A stretch of DNA of 64,000 nt from Peribacillus deserti. Lineage in GTDB: Bacteria; Bacillota; Bacilli; Bacillales; DSM-1321. The notes under the pieces are model-generated. The model worked only from the letters and a program-made list of their open reading frames with translations, was not told where the DNA came from and did no database searches. Location of the stretch: NCBI RefSeq assembly GCF_016909175.1, contig NZ_JAFBFI010000017.1, positions 52,976-116,975 of the forward strand, written 5' to 3'. The translations under genes and the position numbers were made by a program. Positions within the stretch are counted from its first letter, which is position 1. Each line of letters opens with the position of its first letter. Of the stretch, positions 35,287-44,252 are shown in pieces.

Positions 35287-35445
35287 GTGCTAAAAGGAAT
35301 CGGGTTGGGTAGAACCTCTGAAATAATTGGTCTTCTTGCAGAGATGTTATGGCACTTTGTAAAAAAGAAACAGCAAGGATGGTACTTTTGTTGTTTACGT
35401 ATTAACGCAAAAGCAAGCTGGATGGTTATTTTTTATGATTCCTAG
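35287..35445 (+). CDS. Short orphan ORF of unknown function
   Basis: A 52-codon frame from GTG 35287, with a strong GGGAGG site 4-5 bp upstream. The peptide starts LKGIGLGRTSEIIGLLAEML and later has KKKQQGWYFCCLRINAKAS. I recognise no family. It may be a small gene or the ruined start of the gene that once faced the TetR regulator. The remaining 290 bp before the NERD gene shows nothing else. Confidence 0.3.
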   Translation: MLKGIGLGRTSEIIGLLAEMLWHFVKKKQQGWYFCCLRINAKASWMVIFYDS

Positions 35446-35739
35446 AGGCACCTCTCTTCGGGGCAGTTTTCTTGATGTCAAGGCACCCTTCTAGGATGTT
35501 CTCTGTTAAAGCCACGGTTCAGGATTGTAAAAGGTACATAATCATACAAGCAATGAAAATAAAAAAACAACAGTTTAAAAACATAGTGACCAGTCCATCC
35601 CATATACGGACAGCACTCGATCTCTCCTTCTGCTTTATACGGCCTTTCCTTCTCATCTGCCCACTACCCTTCCCGCCATATACTGCTATTTTATTACAAA
35701 TATCGTTAACTTTTTATAAAAGTTTTCGACAAAGAGAAA

Positions 35740-36732
35740 TTAATTCACTTCATTCATGGATTCCAGGAAATTTGGGGGCTCGTGATAGATACGAGATTTG
35801 TTGGTTCCTGTGTGGGGGAGGTTGAGGGAGTTAAGGAGCTGGGTGGCAATATGTCTTGAAGGAATATGACAGAACTCTCTAAAATCTTGATTCTTAATAG
35901 TACCATTTATCAAAAGAAAATAATCGGCAAGAGCACTTCGGTGAGCGTCTTTAAACTTTTGAAAACACGAGTTACATAACCATCTGCCATATGCCCTGAT
36001 GAGGGAAAATACTGCACAAGAAGGACACTGTATGCCCGTTCTAATTTCAGATCTATTTATGTCATATGAATGGAGGATATCTTGGGTTTGTGGATGATGG
36101 CTTTTTAATAGTACCTTAATTAACTTTCGTATTTCTTTAGAAGAAATTTCATATTTATTATACAAATTTTCTATTCTCTCAATTTTTTCAACGACTTCTC
36201 CAGCATGGCAGACTTTCTTGAATGCTTCTGTATTCCAAGTTTGAGTTTTAATTATGGAAGCCGAGTTTGAAATTACTATAAGGTATTCAACTGGCAGAGG
36301 GGATATTTTGTTGAGGGCCAGCCATGAATTCAACTGCATTTGCTGGCGTTTTGTTTGTGTTATTGGGTTACTAAATCCTTCTTCCTTATTGTTTTGTTTT
36401 CTAATTAACTGATTAAATGATTTATCAAAAAATAGTTCTCCAGCAATGTTTTTAACTTCCAGAATTAAAGCAAACTTAGTAGACAAGATCAAAGTATCAA
36501 TTTGAAAGAAGTAATTCCCATTTTTCAATCGGAGATCGTGAAGGATAAAATATTCATTCTCTGATAAAGATTCTAAATAATATTCTAAAGACTGCTCACC
36601 TCTATAACCAGCCCACCTTTTTGCTAAGTCTCCTTCTATTTTAGAATACTTAGGATGGCTGTCTGGTAATCTTCTTAGTAATGCTTCGAGCTTTAAAATG
36701 TGTATGGGGATTTTTCTTTCTTTTACAATCAA
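35740..36732 (-). CDS. NERD-domain protein with C-terminal zinc finger
   Basis: About 330 residues. The N-terminal NERD (nuclease-related) domain shows GYRGEQSLEYYLESL, then FFQIDTLILSTKFALILEVK with the conserved Asp and Glu-x-Lys of the nuclease-like fold. A zinc-finger-like element (CPSCAVFSLIRAYGRWLCNSC) follows near residue 237. Its role is unknown; nucleic acid binding is likely. The start is probably TTG 36732, 9 bp after GGAG; an in-frame GTG at 36741 is too close to the same site. Confidence 0.8.
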   Translation of the reverse strand: MIVKERKIPIHILKLEALLRRLPDSHPKYSKIEGDLAKRWAGYRGEQSLEYYLESLSENEYFILHDLRLKNGNYFFQIDTLILSTKFALILEVKNIAGELFFDKSFNQLIRKQNNKEEGFSNPITQTKRQQMQLNSWLALNKISPLPVEYLIVISNSASIIKTQTWNTEAFKKVCHAGEVVEKIERIENLYNKYEISSKEIRKLIKVLLKSHHPQTQDILHSYDINRSEIRTGIQCPSCAVFSLIRAYGRWLCNSCFQKFKDAHRSALADYFLLINGTIKNQDFREFCHIPSRHIATQLLNSLNLPHTGTNKSRIYHEPPNFLESMNEVN

Positions 36733-36847
36733 TTTTATCACTCTCCTTTTAATATCTTAGTAGATTTCTACTTTTAAGGTGGAAATTCCTGCTGGTAAAC
36801 ATTAAGAAGGCAGACTTTGATCATGTGTTATTAGTAATAAAAAGATT

Positions 36848-37057
36848 TATGCTTAACTTATTGAAATTTACGCTTAAGTTTTGGAGTTTTATGCTTAAGT
36901 TTTCGAGTTTTACGCTTATGTTTTCGGGTTTTATGCTTATGTCTTCGGATTCCATGCTTAGTTTCTCAGGAGTATGCTTATCGCCTAAGACGTGCGCTGA
37001 TCTTTTCAAATTTTTGCTTGCCCATTAGAATTTATGCTTATGCTCAGAGACCTGCTT
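36848..37057 (+). repeat. Degenerate short-core array C (TATGCTTA)
   Basis: Core T(A/G)YGCTTA occurs at 36848, 36869, 36890, 36911, 36932 and 36953 (exactly 21 bp apart), then 36973, 36993 (degenerate), 37013 and 37033 (20 bp apart). A typical unit is TTTATGCTTAAGTTTTCGGAG. The core is the same as array B, 11 kb away. The array lies between the NERD gene and hemY. Because 21 is a multiple of 3, both strands show open frames with seven-residue repeats, which I regard as a by-product. Confidence 0.85.
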
Positions 37058-37100
37058 ACTACATGCATTTAAGTTAGAACTTAATATAATATCATTCACT

Positions 37101-37140
37101 AAAGAAACCCGCCCCACACACCCTCGGGACAGGTCTCTTC
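37101..37140 (-). terminator. Terminator after hemY
   Basis: AAGAAACCCGCCCC (37102 on) pairs imperfectly with GGGACAGGTCTCTT (37126-37139). On the minus strand TTTCTTTAG follows. hemY stops at 37152. Confidence 0.65.
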
Positions 37141-37151
37141 ATCCAAATTAA

Positions 37152-38552
37152 TTATTTCTTGACCAAATATTCCAGAACCAGTTCGACGGCTTCTTCTCCC
37201 TGGTCAATGCAGTCTGGCAGGCCTTGGCCTTCGTAGGAGCTTCCGGCCAGGATGACGCCGGGCAGTTCGTCTGCTGCGTGCTGCTTGAGTGCAGCGACTC
37301 GTTGTTTGTGGCCTACGTTGTATTGCGGCATGGCATCTTTCCAGCGGGAGACGATTGTGAAGTCTGGGTGAGAGGTGATGTCCATGGTTTTGTTCAGGTC
37401 TTCCAGGACGATTTTTTCGATTTCTTCGTCTGAAAGGTCCACTATTGTTTGATCGCCGGCCCGGCCTACTTGGGTGCGCAGCAGTACCTTTCCTGCTGGT
37501 GTGGAGTGAGGCCATTTTTTGTGGATCCAGGTACAGGCGGTGATGGAATAGTCACTGTTGCGGGAGACAACGAAGCCTGTGCCATCGAAATCTTTTTTGA
37601 TGGCCGATGCATCGAATGCCATGGCGATGGTCGCTACACTGTTGGCGGGCATTTCCTTCAGGTGATCGAAAAATGGATACGCTGAAAACATCTGCTGTAC
37701 AGCCAGGTGGGGGACAGCGGCAATAACAGCGTCTGCGGTCATCACATGACCGCTGTTAAGAGTGAGAGTGTAGTCTGCTCCCTCTTTTATCACCTTCTCT
37801 ACTTTGACCCCTTTCAGGATAGATGCAGCCTTAAGCTTGGATTCAATTGCATTCACAAAGGATTCAAGCCCGCCTGTAAAGGTTAAAAAGCCGTCTTTTG
37901 TATTTAATGTTTCTCCAGCCGGGTTGTCCTTTTTTAATCCTAAAATCATACTGCGGTATTGCTGTTCTGCCTGATAAAATTCAGGAAAAGTCGCCATTAA
38001 GCTAATTCGGTCAATATCACCTGCGTAGATGCCGGATAATAAAGGTTCAATTAAGTTCTCAACTACTTCGTCTCCAAATCTTCGTCTGAAAAACCCTCCA
38101 AGTGATTGGTCGGAAGAACTATTAGAGCGCGGCAGGTAAAAGTCCGCTGCCGCCCTTAATTTCCCAATAGGACTGATTAGTCCCGTGGTAACGAATGGTC
38201 CAATCTTTGGGGGAATTCCTGCCGAACCGCCGGGCAGTCCATGCAATCTGTCTCTTACAAGCACAAAGGACTTACCCTCGGTATTGTAGACGAGCTGATC
38301 TTCCATGCCTATTTCCTTTGCAAGCCGCGATGCACTCTGTTTGCGGGCTAGAATTGACTCTGGTCCCTTTTCAATGACGAATCCGTCCTTTATTGTTGTC
38401 TGTATCTTTCCGCCTAACCGCTGACCAGCTTCTATTAGAATCACATCAAGAGAAAGCTTGTCTTCTCTTGCCCTCTTTAGCAAATAGTAAGCTGAAACCA
38501 AGCCGGTTATTCCACCGCCGATGACTACAACTTTTTGCTTTTGCTGATTCAC
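37152..38552 (-). CDS. hemY: Coproporphyrinogen III oxidase (CgoX/HemY)
   Basis: A 466-residue FAD enzyme that oxidises coproporphyrinogen III to coproporphyrin III in the coproporphyrin-dependent heme route of Gram-positive bacteria. The dinucleotide motif VVVIGGGITGLVSAYYL is at the N-terminus; GGKIQTTIKDGFVIEKGPES and the C-terminal GLPDCIDQGEEAVE are family motifs. The GTG start follows GAAGGCGATG. It is the last gene of hemE-hemH-hemY, after a 164 bp gap. Confidence 0.93.
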   Translation of the reverse strand: MNQQKQKVVVIGGGITGLVSAYYLLKRAREDKLSLDVILIEAGQRLGGKIQTTIKDGFVIEKGPESILARKQSASRLAKEIGMEDQLVYNTEGKSFVLVRDRLHGLPGGSAGIPPKIGPFVTTGLISPIGKLRAAADFYLPRSNSSSDQSLGGFFRRRFGDEVVENLIEPLLSGIYAGDIDRISLMATFPEFYQAEQQYRSMILGLKKDNPAGETLNTKDGFLTFTGGLESFVNAIESKLKAASILKGVKVEKVIKEGADYTLTLNSGHVMTADAVIAAVPHLAVQQMFSAYPFFDHLKEMPANSVATIAMAFDASAIKKDFDGTGFVVSRNSDYSITACTWIHKKWPHSTPAGKVLLRTQVGRAGDQTIVDLSDEEIEKIVLEDLNKTMDITSHPDFTIVSRWKDAMPQYNVGHKQRVAALKQHAADELPGVILAGSSYEGQGLPDCIDQGEEAVELVLEYLVKK

Positions 38553-38716
38553 AGTTCATCGCCTTCTTTTTTCAATTTCTTAAAAAGCTGGTCCCTTGTG
38601 CTGCAAGCATAGCTTTTTCAGACCGCCATGCTCAATGCAGCAATGGATTATTTACCTTTCGATCCGCCGCCCGCGAGGAACCAATTCACTCAGGTTACTG
38701 TAAAAAAAGGCATAGT

Positions 38717-39649
38717 TTACTCCTCATATTTTCTGAGAACGACTGTCGCCAGCGCATCGATAAATTGTTCACGTGTGTTGGGCATTTCCGGACGATAATA
38801 AGACGCTCCAATCTCATCGGTCACAATTTTACATTCTACATCATTATCAAATAACACTTCTAAATGGTCGGATACAAATCCAACGGGTGCGTAAACAAAC
38901 GCCTGGTAGCCATTTTTTTCATAAAGGTCTCTCGTTAAGTCCTGAACATCCGGCCCCAGCCAAGGCTCCGGTGTATTGCCCGCACTTTGCCAGCCTAATT
39001 CATACTTGTCAATACCGACACCTTTTGCGATTAAATCAGCCGTTTGCTGAAGCTGATCAGGATATGGATCTCCGGCCTTTAAGATTTTTTCAGGAAGGCT
39101 GTGGGCGGAAACCACAAGGACTGCAGAGTCTCTTTCCTCCTGGGACATGGATTGATACGTTTCTTTGATCCGGTCCACCCAGTAGCCGATAAATTTAGGT
39201 TCGTCATACCAGCTTTCAACACTTTTAATCACTGGTCCGCCAAGCTTTTCGGCTGTTTCCTGGGCACGCCCGTTGTAAGACTTAACGCTGAACGTCGAGA
39301 AATGGGGGGCAAGAACGATACTGACTGCTTCCTGAATACCATCCTGGTTCATTTGCTGAACCGCGTCTTCAACGAATGGCTCTATATGCTTTAGTCCCAA
39401 ATAATATTTAAATTCCCCTTCATCCTGCACGGCATTTAATCTTTGTTCCAGTGCCTGTGCCTGTTCTTCGGTAATTTTCGCCAGCGGAGAAATCCCGCCG
39501 ATTGCTTCATATCTTAATCTCAAATCTTCCAGTGCTTCATCATCCGGCCGTCTTCCGTGCCGGATGTGAGTATAGTACCTTTCTATATCAGACTCTTTGT
39601 ATGGAGTACCGTAGGCCATTACCAATAACCCGACTTTCTTTTTTCCCAT
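38717..39649 (-). CDS. hemH: Coproporphyrin III ferrochelatase (CpfC/HemH)
   Basis: A 310-residue soluble ferrochelatase, equal in length to the B. subtilis enzyme, that inserts iron into coproporphyrin III. It begins [30 protein letters not shown] contains the metal-binding His region, and [17 protein letters not shown] and [13 protein letters not shown] hold the second His-Glu/Asp segment. Start 39649 follows GAGGTG; seven more in-frame codons begin at a GTG without a site. hemE is 39 bp upstream. Confidence 0.93.
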   Translation of the reverse strand: MGKKKVGLLVMAYGTPYKESDIERYYTHIRHGRRPDDEALEDLRLRYEAIGGISPLAKITEEQAQALEQRLNAVQDEGEFKYYLGLKHIEPFVEDAVQQMNQDGIQEAVSIVLAPHFSTFSVKSYNGRAQETAEKLGGPVIKSVESWYDEPKFIGYWVDRIKETYQSMSQEERDSAVLVVSAHSLPEKILKAGDPYPDQLQQTADLIAKGVGIDKYELGWQSAGNTPEPWLGPDVQDLTRDLYEKNGYQAFVYAPVGFVSDHLEVLFDNDVECKIVTDEIGASYYRPEMPNTREQFIDALATVVLRKYEE

Positions 39650-39688
39650 TTTTGCTTGCACCTCGTTCACTATATTAAAAGAGTTCGT

Positions 39689-40729
39689 TTACTTTTTATT
39701 TGCTGAGTATTCATGGATAAAAGCAGTTAAACGTTTTAGGGTTTCAGGCTGTACCTCCGGAAATACTCCGTGGCCTAGATTAAAGATGTATCCAGGCTGC
39801 TGCATTCCTTGGTCAAGAATGGCTTTTGCCCGGTCTTCAATTACGTCCCATGAAGAAAGAAGAATGGCTGGATCAAGATTTCCCATAACCGTTTTATGAA
39901 TGCCCATTTCTCTAGCCTGGTTTATTGGCAGTCTCCAGTCGAGTCCTACTACATCGAGCGGCAGGTCATTCCATTCCATTGCTAAATGGCTTGCTCCCAC
40001 TCCAAACATGATCAGCGGAACGTTTTCCCCTCTTAAACTAGAGAAGATACGGTTCATTGTCGGCTTAATAAATGTACGATAATCCTCCACATTAAGAGCG
40101 CCGACCCATGAATCGAAAATCTGGATTGCTTTAGCGCCTGCATTAATCTGGGCTTTTACATATGTAATTGCCATATCACCAAGCTTGTCCATAAGGGCGA
40201 ACCATGCTTTAGGTTCTGTATACATGAATGCTTTCGTTTTATTGTAATTTTTTGAGGGTCCGCCTTCTATCATATACGAAGCAACCGTAAATGGAGCCCC
40301 TGTAAAACCGATAAGCGGAACATTCAGCTGTTCGTTTACCAGCAGCTTAATCGTATCTAGTACATAGGGTATATCCTGTTCAGGATGGATTTCCCCAAGT
40401 TTTTCAACATCCTTTAGAGAGCGGATCGGGTTAGAAATGACAGGGCCAATGCCCGAAACAATTTCCACATCCACGCCTAAAGCAGGAAGAGGTGTCATGA
40501 TGTCCTTATATAGAATGGCAGCATCAACGTTATACTGCTCAACGGGAAGCCTTGTCACATAGGCACAAAGTTCCGGCTGGTGAGTAATTTCGAAAAGCGA
40601 ATATTTTTCTTTTAACTCGCGATATTCAGGCTGCGATCTTCCTGCTTGTCTCATATACCAGACTGGTACATGATCCGTTTTTTCCCCTTTTGCTGCCTTT
40701 AAGAATGTTTCATTAATCACTTTTGTCAT
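39689..40729 (-). CDS. hemE: Uroporphyrinogen decarboxylase
   Basis: A 346-residue enzyme that converts uroporphyrinogen III to coproporphyrinogen III. The substrate signature [16 protein letters not shown] is near the N-terminus; [20 protein letters not shown] and the C-terminal [13 protein letters not shown] also fit. Start 40729 (MTKVIN) follows AAAGGTGG. It is the first gene of the hem operon. In B. subtilis pbpF lies between hmoB and hemE; here hmoB is directly divergent. Confidence 0.94.
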   Translation of the reverse strand: MTKVINETFLKAAKGEKTDHVPVWYMRQAGRSQPEYRELKEKYSLFEITHQPELCAYVTRLPVEQYNVDAAILYKDIMTPLPALGVDVEIVSGIGPVISNPIRSLKDVEKLGEIHPEQDIPYVLDTIKLLVNEQLNVPLIGFTGAPFTVASYMIEGGPSKNYNKTKAFMYTEPKAWFALMDKLGDMAITYVKAQINAGAKAIQIFDSWVGALNVEDYRTFIKPTMNRIFSSLRGENVPLIMFGVGASHLAMEWNDLPLDVVGLDWRLPINQAREMGIHKTVMGNLDPAILLSSWDVIEDRAKAILDQGMQQPGYIFNLGHGVFPEVQPETLKRLTAFIHEYSANKK

Positions 40730-40948
40730 TAGAATATATCCACCTTTCAAAATTACCCAAAAATAAAGCTAAATTATATTTATTTTAATTTATGTTATCA
40801 ATATAGACTTTTCTACTATTGTTGTATAGATAACAACGAAAATTGTCAAAAAATCGACGTTTTTATATACGGCCTTCTTTATTGTTTACAAAAAAGGGAC
40901 TGAGGTACAATTAAGAGTGAGTTATACGAAAAAAAGGGGTGTACATGT

Positions 40949-41458
40949 ATGAATGTATTTATTACCGCAGGAACTGCAGATTACTTAAGTATCATAAAGA
41001 AGAAACATACCCAGGAACATATGATTTTAATGAACGGAATGGAAGATGCCCTTCTGCTTCATGAAACCGAAGGGAAATCAGTATTCAGCCAGCCCAGAAA
41101 GTATGAAGTCGTCGAATCTGCCGGTGAGCTTAGCGAGCATGGCTTTGTGGTTATGAATAATATTCCGGTCACAGATGAGGGCAGGCCCATTTTTGAATAT
41201 CGGTTCAAAAACCGGGCAGGATTAATTGAGAACGAACCCGGATTCATAGCGATTAGAGTCCTTCGTCCTTTAAATTCAAACACATATGTTATTTTAACTG
41301 TTTGGAATAAACCGGAAGATTTCGCGAACTGGCAAAACTCGCAGTCCTTCTCAAAAGCTCATGCTAAAAAGGAAGGGGCGCCTGCAGATCATGCACCGCA
41401 GCAGACGATCTTTTCCGGTTCTTCTTATGTTACGAAATATTCGATAAGTGAGGAATAA
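40949..41458 (+). CDS. hmoB: Heme-degrading monooxygenase HmoB
   Basis: A 169-residue ABM-fold protein. The C-terminal half (FVVMNNIPVTDEGRPIFEYR, then PGFIAIRVLRPLNSNTYVIL and WNKPEDFANWQNSQSFSKAH) is the IsdG/HmoA-type heme monooxygenase domain; the N-terminal half is the extra domain typical of HmoB (YhgC). It degrades heme and releases iron. Its position opposite hemE places heme breakdown beside heme synthesis, as in B. subtilis. The start has an AAGGGGTG site. Confidence 0.9.
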   Translation: MNVFITAGTADYLSIIKKKHTQEHMILMNGMEDALLLHETEGKSVFSQPRKYEVVESAGELSEHGFVVMNNIPVTDEGRPIFEYRFKNRAGLIENEPGFIAIRVLRPLNSNTYVILTVWNKPEDFANWQNSQSFSKAHAKKEGAPADHAPQQTIFSGSSYVTKYSISEE

Positions 41459-41464
41459 TACTCT

Positions 41465-41500
41465 AAGAGCGGTGTTCATGAAAATGGGACCGCTCTTCTA
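41465..41500 (+). terminator. Terminator after hmoB
   Basis: AAGAGCGGT (41465-41473) pairs with ACCGCTCTT (41489-41497) over a 15 nt loop and is followed by CTATATTCCTTTT. It is 6 bp past the stop. Confidence 0.7.
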
Positions 41501-41586
41501 TATTCCTTTTAATCACCTCAGCCGCAGTTTTTCATATTCTGTATTAATTCAGGGCATTCGCCCTGTCTTTACAGGAGGAGATCACT

Positions 41587-42984
41587 ATGGCCATCGAGAT
41601 AACTCTTATACATTGGATTTATGTTTTATTTATTGTCCTTATTATAGGCTTCATGGTTATGAAAAAAGATACGACTCTAGTGTCCATAGCAGGAATTGTC
41701 TCCATCGCTCTGCTGGCAACAGGCAATTTATCTTCCTCAATCAGCAGCATATTTAATAGCTTTGCCTATGCCATTACCGAACTGCTCCCCACCATATTAG
41801 TTATTTCCATAATCGTCGCCATGAGTAAAATTCTTTCAAGCACCGGAGTTAATGATACCATGATTTCTCCATTTGCAAAGCTAATCCGATCGCCAGGTCA
41901 AGCCTATTGGATTATTGGAACCTTGATGATGGTTATGTCCTGGTTTTTCTGGCCTTCTCCTGCAGTTGCCTTGATAGGAGCCGTTCTGCTTCCTGTGGCG
42001 CTTAGAGCTGGACTCCCTGCACTTGGAGTGGCTATGGCAATGAACCTCTTCGGCCATGGAATAGCTCTTTCAGGTGATTATATTATCCAGGCGGCTCCAA
42101 AGCTCACCGCTGATGCCGCAGGTCTGCAGGTCACACAGGTAATTGAAGCCAGTATTCCTCTCGTGATCACCATGGGATTAGTCACAACCATCACCGCCTT
42201 CGTTATGTTAAGAAAAGATATGAAAAAAGGAGTCCTGACTGTCACTTCATCTTCTGTTGATGTACACACTGGAAAGGAATCTCAAGATAGGGAATTATTG
42301 ACCTCTTTTCAGAAGCGATTGTTCGCCATCTTAATACCGATTGCCTTCTTGCTGGACGTAGCTGCCATGATTGTTTTTAATCTTCAAGGAGGAGATGCGA
42401 CAGCGCTCGTAGGCGGTACCTCCATTGTTATCCTAGCGCTGCTTGCCCTGACAGCTCATAAATCCAAGGGATTTGAAAAATCGACTGCTTTCCTTATTGA
42501 GGGCTTTCAGTTTGGATTTAAAGTGTTTGGTCCCGTCATTCCGATCGCCGCTTTTTTTTACCTTGGAGATTCAGGCTTTGTTAAAATACTGGGTGACTTT
42601 CTTCCAAAGGGATCCCATGGTATTGTAAATGATTTAGGAGTCGCGCTTGCACATGCCGTGCCTTTAAATGCAGGAATAGCGGCTGTAACATTAACAGGCA
42701 TAGGTGCGATCACCGGTCTGGATGGCTCAGGATTCTCTGGTATTTCATTAGCAGGTTCTGTTGCCAATTTGTTTTCTCATGCCATCGGCTCGGGCCTTGC
42801 CACCCTTACAGCTTTAGGCCAGACAGCCGCTATCTGGGTAGGAGGAGGAACCATCATTCCATGGGCCTTGATTCCTGCCGCAGCCATCTGTAATGTTGAT
42901 CCCTTTGAGCTTGCTAGAAGAAATCTAATCCCAGTGTTAATTGGTTTAGCTGCCACTACGATCGTGGCTATGTTCCTTATCTAA
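41587..42984 (+). CDS. Putative anion/organic acid permease
   Basis: A 465-residue integral membrane protein with about 12 hydrophobic segments. Repeated features such as SWFFWPSPAVALIGAVLLP, GLPALGVAMAMNLFGHGIAL and ITGLDGSGFSGISLAGSVAN recall the ion-transporter superfamily (GntP/DcuC/citrate-like folds). The Gly-Ser-rich re-entrant segments suggest an ion-coupled organic anion carrier, but I cannot name the substrate. AGGAGGAG precedes the ATG. It is flanked by two terminators, so it is monocistronic. Confidence 0.7.
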   Translation: MAIEITLIHWIYVLFIVLIIGFMVMKKDTTLVSIAGIVSIALLATGNLSSSISSIFNSFAYAITELLPTILVISIIVAMSKILSSTGVNDTMISPFAKLIRSPGQAYWIIGTLMMVMSWFFWPSPAVALIGAVLLPVALRAGLPALGVAMAMNLFGHGIALSGDYIIQAAPKLTADAAGLQVTQVIEASIPLVITMGLVTTITAFVMLRKDMKKGVLTVTSSSVDVHTGKESQDRELLTSFQKRLFAILIPIAFLLDVAAMIVFNLQGGDATALVGGTSIVILALLALTAHKSKGFEKSTAFLIEGFQFGFKVFGPVIPIAAFFYLGDSGFVKILGDFLPKGSHGIVNDLGVALAHAVPLNAGIAAVTLTGIGAITGLDGSGFSGISLAGSVANLFSHAIGSGLATLTALGQTAAIWVGGGTIIPWALIPAAAICNVDPFELARRNLIPVLIGLAATTIVAMFLI

Positions 42985-42988
42985 TAGC

Positions 42989-43017
42989 AAAAAACGACGG
43001 GAATACCGTCGTTTTTT
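42989..43017. terminator. Bidirectional terminator between permease and DUF2515-like gene
   Basis: A perfect 12 bp stem pairs AAAAAACGACGG (42989-43000) with CCGTCGTTTTTT (43006-43017), loop GAATA. It serves both convergent genes. Confidence 0.93.
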
Positions 43018-44028
43018 CTATATAATAGACTTTATTTCATTCATGACTTTAATCGCTGTAAGATTATCTTTTACTTTATTTGTAATATCCTCTCTGCCCG
43101 CCATGATCTCCGTCCTTAAATCCTCTATGAAGGTTTCACTAATAAACCAGTCTGATAGAGCTGCAGAATCAAGGGTCCTGTCTTTCCAGGCAGAATTAAG
43201 CACGGGACTATAAATCTTTTTGCTGCTGTGGGCTAAGCTGCTTGTGAAAATTGTGTTCCAATAATCTGCCCTTGAAGCAGAATGCGTGCTGCTTGCAGCG
43301 AACTTCAGGACACCTTCAAAGACATCTTTTTTATGAAACAAAAGGCTGTACAGTTTTTTTCCGGTAAGAATGCGATGTAATGGATCTTCAAACCTCTCAA
43401 CTGACAATCCTGTTAACTTATAAAATTTGCTTGGCTTTTTTTGCTTATAAGGAAAAACAACCGTGGTAAAGCCGAAAAATTCCTGAAGCTGAAAATCGAT
43501 TCCAGCCAGAAGTTCAGCATATCCAAAGCGCTTTATAATTCTGTCCTCAAGCATTCTTTGTTCATTGATAATCAGGGCCATCGTCAACAGCTTAGAATTC
43601 TGTTCTTTTAAGAACAATTCCCATATGGAGTACATAAACCGTGAAACATGAAAAAAACGCAGGAATGTTCGAAGAGAAACTGGATTCTTTTTCGCTTCTT
43701 CATAAAGAAGCAGCTGGGGATAAGCATCTGAGAATATCGAAGAATTTGCTCTTTCCAAAAAAACAAAATACTTTTCTTTTTCATTTTCCGTTAAAAGATG
43801 ATCCATAGCCGATCCTCTTAAGTCTGTCATATGGTAACCTCCATTTCGAGAGACCATATGTGCCAAAAAAGCCCAGTGAACCTCAGGATTTCTCAGGTAA
43901 AAGTCTAAATAGGCTTTAGTCCTTGTTACGTTATTCCGATTATACTCTTCCGTTTTATCCCTTACCTTCTTAATCAGTCCTTTTTCTCCTGAGAGCAGCA
44001 CTTTCGGACTGTTATCTGGACGCAGCAA
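43018..44028 (-). CDS. DUF2515-like protein (YppC type), start uncertain
   Basis: At least 336 residues. VRDKTEEYNRNNVTRTKAYLDF, VHWAFLAHMVSRNGGYHMTDL and the HHxx-free helical remainder resemble DUF2515 (B. subtilis YppC), of unknown function. The first possible start is TTG 44028, without a clear ribosome site. The same frame stays open for 62 more codons, up to an in-frame stop at 44215-44217. It reads like real protein (FSLQSLSGYVQQWFGKPEP, DCEQFEAIKYDLLQDLLRPD) but contains no ATG, GTG or TTG. A frameshift near 44190 or a rare start codon is likely. Confidence 0.65.
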   Translation of the reverse strand: MLRPDNSPKVLLSGEKGLIKKVRDKTEEYNRNNVTRTKAYLDFYLRNPEVHWAFLAHMVSRNGGYHMTDLRGSAMDHLLTENEKEKYFVFLERANSSIFSDAYPQLLLYEEAKKNPVSLRTFLRFFHVSRFMYSIWELFLKEQNSKLLTMALIINEQRMLEDRIIKRFGYAELLAGIDFQLQEFFGFTTVVFPYKQKKPSKFYKLTGLSVERFEDPLHRILTGKKLYSLLFHKKDVFEGVLKFAASSTHSASRADYWNTIFTSSLAHSSKKIYSPVLNSAWKDRTLDSAALSDWFISETFIEDLRTEIMAGREDITNKVKDNLTAIKVMNEIKSII

Positions 44029-44221
44029 ATCCTGCAGTAAATCGTACTTTATAGCTTCAAATTGTTCACAATCGAGAATCGGCCGTGATGCAGGTTCAGG
44101 TTTCCCAAACCATTGCTGTACATATCCTGAAAGTGATTGTAAAGAAAATATAAAATCACACCCTTTGGCGAATAATATCTTTTCATTACTATATGAGTAT
44201 TTCTCTGCTCCGGACTACACT

Positions 44222-44252
44222 AAAAACAGCCTAACCAGATGGTTAGGCTGTC
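44222..44252 (-). terminator. Terminator containing the PAP2 stop codon
   Basis: ACAGCCTAACC (44227-44237) pairs with GGTTAGGCTGT (44241-44251), a perfect 11 bp stem with a 3 nt loop, followed by TTTTTAG on the minus strand. The PAP2 TAA (44243-44245) lies inside the stem, so coding and termination overlap. Confidence 0.88.

Noticed and set aside
36821..37028. Small heptad-repeat (coiled-coil-like) protein on either strand of array C
   Set aside because: The 21 bp DNA period forces seven-residue repeats in every open frame. Arrays B and D have the same DNA pattern but break the reading frame, and no ribosome site precedes the frames.
37204..37685. Long overlapping ORFs within hemY
   Set aside because: They are antisense or out-of-frame shadows caused by the locally GC-richer hemY 3' half; hemY itself is a complete enzyme.
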